This document shows, in pieces, positions 60,458-64,000 of a stretch of 64,000 bases of DNA. Made by a program: the position numbers and the translations under genes. Position 1 is the first letter of the stretch. Every line of letters starts with the position of its first letter. This DNA is from Panicum virgatum (Eukaryota; Streptophyta; Magnoliopsida; Poales; Poaceae), in the NCBI RefSeq assembly GCF_016808335.1, contig NC_053144.1:56560195-56624194 (forward strand). The letters are read 5' to 3'. Under the pieces are notes generated by a model that was given only the letters and a program-made list of their open reading frames with translations, was not told the origin of the DNA and did not search any database.

Positions 60458-63400
60458 TTAAATACAAAAGGAAATCATGACATACGGTTTTGTCTTAAAA
60501 TATGCCAAGACATCAAGGATCACATCTGACGGTAGGAATGGGAACCAAGATCCTTTCATGCCATAAGAGTTAATGCTATACAAGTCCATGCCACAGAAGT
60601 CCATGCCAATTGCCAATAAACTTCCCGTCAAAATCAACAAGGGGTCCTCCAATCCCAGCCTAGTCAGGTGACATGGAGTGCTCATTTGTCAAGCAGATGC
60701 ATTAGTAAACACTGTTAAAAGAGGGGGGGGGGATAGGGAGCTTTACCTTAGTGATTTTACATGTGGTGTACTGGAGCAATTTGCCATCAAGCCTGCCTAA
60801 CTTCCCTCCTCGTTTCCCTCTTGCAGCCATTAATATGCCAGATTCAAAGCAACGCCCTATGGCTGCTACTGTACCAGAATGATTATGTTTCTGCTTTTGA
60901 ATATTTGCTGGGTGAGGAGCACAGAAATCCTTGGCATTGACAAGAGCAACATTGTAGTGCAAGTTATAATGCTGTAGTGCCCCTACTCTGTGCTCTTTAT
61001 TTGGAAGCAATACTTCAATCTGCAAATGGTATAGCAAGTCTTGAGCAGTTCGTTAAAGGAACAAGGATCACAAGAGTAGATAGTACCACCAAACCCTCAA
61101 GTTTTCAGCAATCTTTTTGTCAACAACAAAATCAGAGACCAAGCTAGCTGAAGTTAAAATAGTCACACAACCATTCGATTCAATAAAAAAAACCGGTGCA
61201 TGCAAAAATCCGTTTTTCCCCTGCATGCCAAAATTTTGGTCATTAGTGATGGAAAAAATATAAATATGAAAGAGTAAACAGCACATCATCAATGTAAAAT
61301 TACCATAGAATGAACCAAATAAGACTCCTTAGTTATGATGAAAATAACACAGATATGAAAGAGTAAAATGGCACATCAATATAAATTTACCATAGAATGA
61401 AGCAAGTGAGACAACATTTCGAGATATGTCGGAAGCAACTGTTTCACTAAGTTCACTCCAGACACCACCACCATACATGTCACCGAAAGTATCTTCAAAA
61501 TTATTGACCAAAACCAAGTCGTCTGCTCAAAGATAAATGGTTAACAGTTAGTGGCAAAACACCGCAAAAATATGCAACATATAGAAACCAGAAAATCCAC
61601 TAGCATTGACTCACCACTTGGTATATCTATCTTCGGGGGGTAACCCATGGAGTTCAGATACCAAAATGGATCCTCATTGAGAACGTCTATGTGAAGTAGT
61701 GCAACAAAGTCAAGTGAATAATATGGTCATATGCTAATATATATACATTAAGTAATGTTCACATAGATTAGAATATTTTTACAACCAGGGTGACAGATAA
61801 GAGATATGTACGAGCATACCCACAAACAAGGTATAATCATGCTACCTGACTAGGACCAGAATATGAAACTATAGCTGTAAATAGAGTAAAGCAGATAATA
61901 TTTATTACAAAGTAAAATGTAAAGATCACTTGAATCCGGATTCAAGTCAACTAGCTAAAGAAACATGATGTATTCAAACTGAGTTTTCAAAGAAAGCTGG
62001 AAAAAAGGGAAAAATCAGCAGACCTGAAACCAATGAATTCAATTTCTTATCTCCACCATAGCAAGTTCTTTTATTCTTCTTCCAGCTATTTGCGAGATCA
62101 TCAGTTCTTTTATTCTTGTTCGAGCTACTTGCAGGATCATCAGTTATATTATGCTTCAACCTTGTGAGATCATCAGTTCTTTCATCATTCTTCAAGGTTC
62201 TTGAGAGATCAGCACCACCCCTCTTAGTTAGCACTTTTTCAACACTGAAGCAATTTTTTTTAAAAAAAAAGGTCAATGTGGGCCCTGATCAGGAAGTCAG
62301 AATCGCAAACCTTACACCAGTAAAATAAAAATGATGGCGAACAGGAAACCAAAAGAATAAGCAATTCATTAACTTTGATAATCTTGGTAGGCGCTTAATT
62401 AATGGACAAATAAGCTCATTTCTTAGCTGTAGTATGTGGCAACAGCTAACTGTTTCACTTGATTTACTGTGGCACTGGCTAATTGTTTCATCTGATTTCA
62501 CCTAATCTATTAAGTTCATGCAATCAAACCCGTTCCTTGGGATGTGCCCAACTGCGCTTAAGAGCCAAACAACTTGCTGCATGTTTAGTGTCTGCCACCA
62601 TGCAAAGAGTGTTTCCTCAGAAAACTTGATGCAACTGAAAGAAATGAGCAGCTTATGCCTTATAATCTGTGCAGTATAATTCTTGTAAATTACATCCTTC
62701 TCTCCATCAGATCACATGCAACTCTCTATTAATTGTTAGTCTGGACAAAAATGTCATATCCTCTCTTTCAGATTAACAATGAAGCAATAAATTATGACTA
62801 GGGCTGCTGCGAGCTTGCGACACATGGCTAATAGGAAACAAACTATCTTGCTAAAGGTGGAATCTGGGTAAAACATCGGAAAATACAGAGCAACTGCAAA
62901 TGCCAAAAAAAAGCAACAAAAGCAACAACAGCTAAAAATTCGGATTGTTGCAAAAGCCATGAACATCTTTAAGTTGTTTTGCATGTAAAATATCTTACCT
63001 AATATGCTCAAAGGGGGAACCAGCACAGGGCAAACATAGATAAGAAGTTGGAAATATATAAAATATACCTGACAGCCTTCAAGTTCTTTAACTGTGCAAG
63101 AAATTTACTCCTTCTCAGGGATAACTGAAAATGCACCAAACGTCCAAAGATTATACTGGTTGGCAGGAACAAGGTTCTTTCCTTTGAGGAGAAAAGGTTC
63201 ATGCCAACAAAGCTTCCTTTAAGATCAAAAAGTGGCCCACCTTTCCAAGCCTAGCAGGGAAAAATAAAGGAGTTACAGGTAACACGGGTGCATTTGAACA
63301 AAAAAAAAAGATGTTCAGCAAGAGTTACATAGAAAAATATCAATTTTATTGCCTCCAAGATATACCTACTGCATATTGGAAAATAAACACATTAAAATGA

Positions 63401-63916
63401 GGGCTCCTATCACAGTGCAAGTTTACCTCAGAGATTTTACAAGTGGATAGCATAAGATCTTCACTATCTTCAGATCCACTTGCATCAGGGGTCAGCATCC
63501 CACTTGTGGCCATTAATTTGCCAGATATGCCACGCCCAACAGCTACTACCTTACTATAGGGCAGAAATACCATCAGATGGTTGAGAAGTACAACTTGAAC
63601 ATTAAGGAAGGTTGTGATGTTGACAACAGCAATGCCAAGATCAAAATCGCATTTTCCCAAAAAACCTATGACAACATTGCCTTCATGACGCACTTCAACC
63701 TATGTTGATGAAGCAAGAAAACAGTGCACAATGATCATAATTTGTCTTAAGTGAACAAAATTGGTGAAGGATGATTAGCAGCACCAACCTTCAAGTTATC
63801 ATGGTCCTTCGTTTTACCATTTAAAGCACTAGCTAAATTTGCTGAAGTCAGAAACCTTGTAACATAGCCCTCTTGTTCTATAGCTATGCCTGAGCATGTA
63901 AATAACACGGTGTTTC
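60458..63916 (-). pseudogene. Tandem trypsin-like (Deg/S1C-type) degenerate protease gene, partial, frameshifted
   Basis: Minus strand; the 5' part is outside the window. Putative exons: 63916-63789, 63699-63427, 63250-63069, 62244-62024, 61686-61615, 61522-61391, 61220-61095, 61019-60747, 60659-60458. The first six join in phase. Two homologous units are present: GIAIEQEGYVTRFLTSANL...AWKGGPLFDLKGSFVGMNLF and FFIESNGCVTILTSASL...GPLVDFDGKF. Their central exons are both 273 bp. This is a grass family related to trypsin-like Deg proteases. Where trypsins have TAAHC these units have TSANL/TSASL, and where they have GxSGG they have AWKGG/AGIGG, so catalytic His and Ser are absent. A linker (62244-62024) has RTDDL repeats. 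Unit two has a one-base phase clash between exons 61522-61391 and 61220-61095, and a 7-bp tandem duplication at 60604-60617 that shifts the frame. Function unknown. Confidence 0.65.
60604..60617. repeat. 7-bp tandem duplication (tgccaat x2) in last exon of the protease-like gene
   Basis: The heptamer is exactly doubled. With a single copy the reading frame would run through FDGKFIGMDFCG; with two it is broken. Confidence 0.85.
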
Positions 63917-64000
63917 CTACACAATATCATAATTTAAATCATTTATAGCTTGTGATGTGCAAGTATATATAAGGAGAATTAGTATAACAGCATATATATA

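Overview
The window looks like nuclear DNA of a grass, probably a panicoid. The evidence is intron-rich genes with GT-AG introns, very GC-rich first exons, and grass-type repeats: Helitron, MITEs, Ds-like hAT, a tRNA-derived SINE and Ty1/Copia. A calmodulin gene and a CBL-interacting kinase gene lie side by side. From memory, this pairing matches a calmodulin/CIPK pair on rice chromosome 7, with a duplicate pair on rice chromosome 3; I could not check this. I cannot name the species.

Layout. 1-10 kb holds no convincing host gene. It contains a LINE-like tail, an accggt-rich repeat, a Helitron with a duplicated 5' end, MITEs and a ~960-bp inverted-repeat element with 11-bp target duplications. 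10.4-16.5 kb holds a single-exon VQ-motif gene (+), a decayed hAT-type BED-finger fragment (-) and a two-exon DUF3148/CRR42-like chloroplast gene (+). 18.3-24.2 kb is a 17-exon GH51 alpha-L-arabinofuranosidase gene (+), followed by a tRNA-Glu(CTC)-like gene with a T10 terminator and a MITE. 25.4-27.1 kb is a three-exon SIP-type aquaporin gene (+). 27-33.8 kb is intergenic with small repeats. 33.8-42.1 kb holds a 14-exon CIPK gene (+) and a two-exon calmodulin gene (-), arranged tail to tail.

43.9-54.4 kb is a decaying CYP71-type P450 cluster on the minus strand. The first copy has lost its frame through a 16-bp deletion. The second is degenerate and split by a young Copia retrotransposon (48738-53991) with 5-bp target duplications and two in-frame amber codons. 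54.4-60.4 kb is repeat-rich: an LTR-like remnant, a tandem duplication, a TIR element carrying a nested Ds-like element, and a SINE with a 16-bp duplication. 60.5-63.9 kb is a minus-strand gene of two tandem trypsin-like domains. It runs off the right edge, lacks recognisable catalytic residues and is frameshifted in its second unit.

The genes do not form an operon-like system. The clearest functional theme is calcium signalling (CIPK and calmodulin). The most notable host-gene observation is a Gln at the expected acid/base position of the GH51 enzyme. I found no convincing new multi-gene system.
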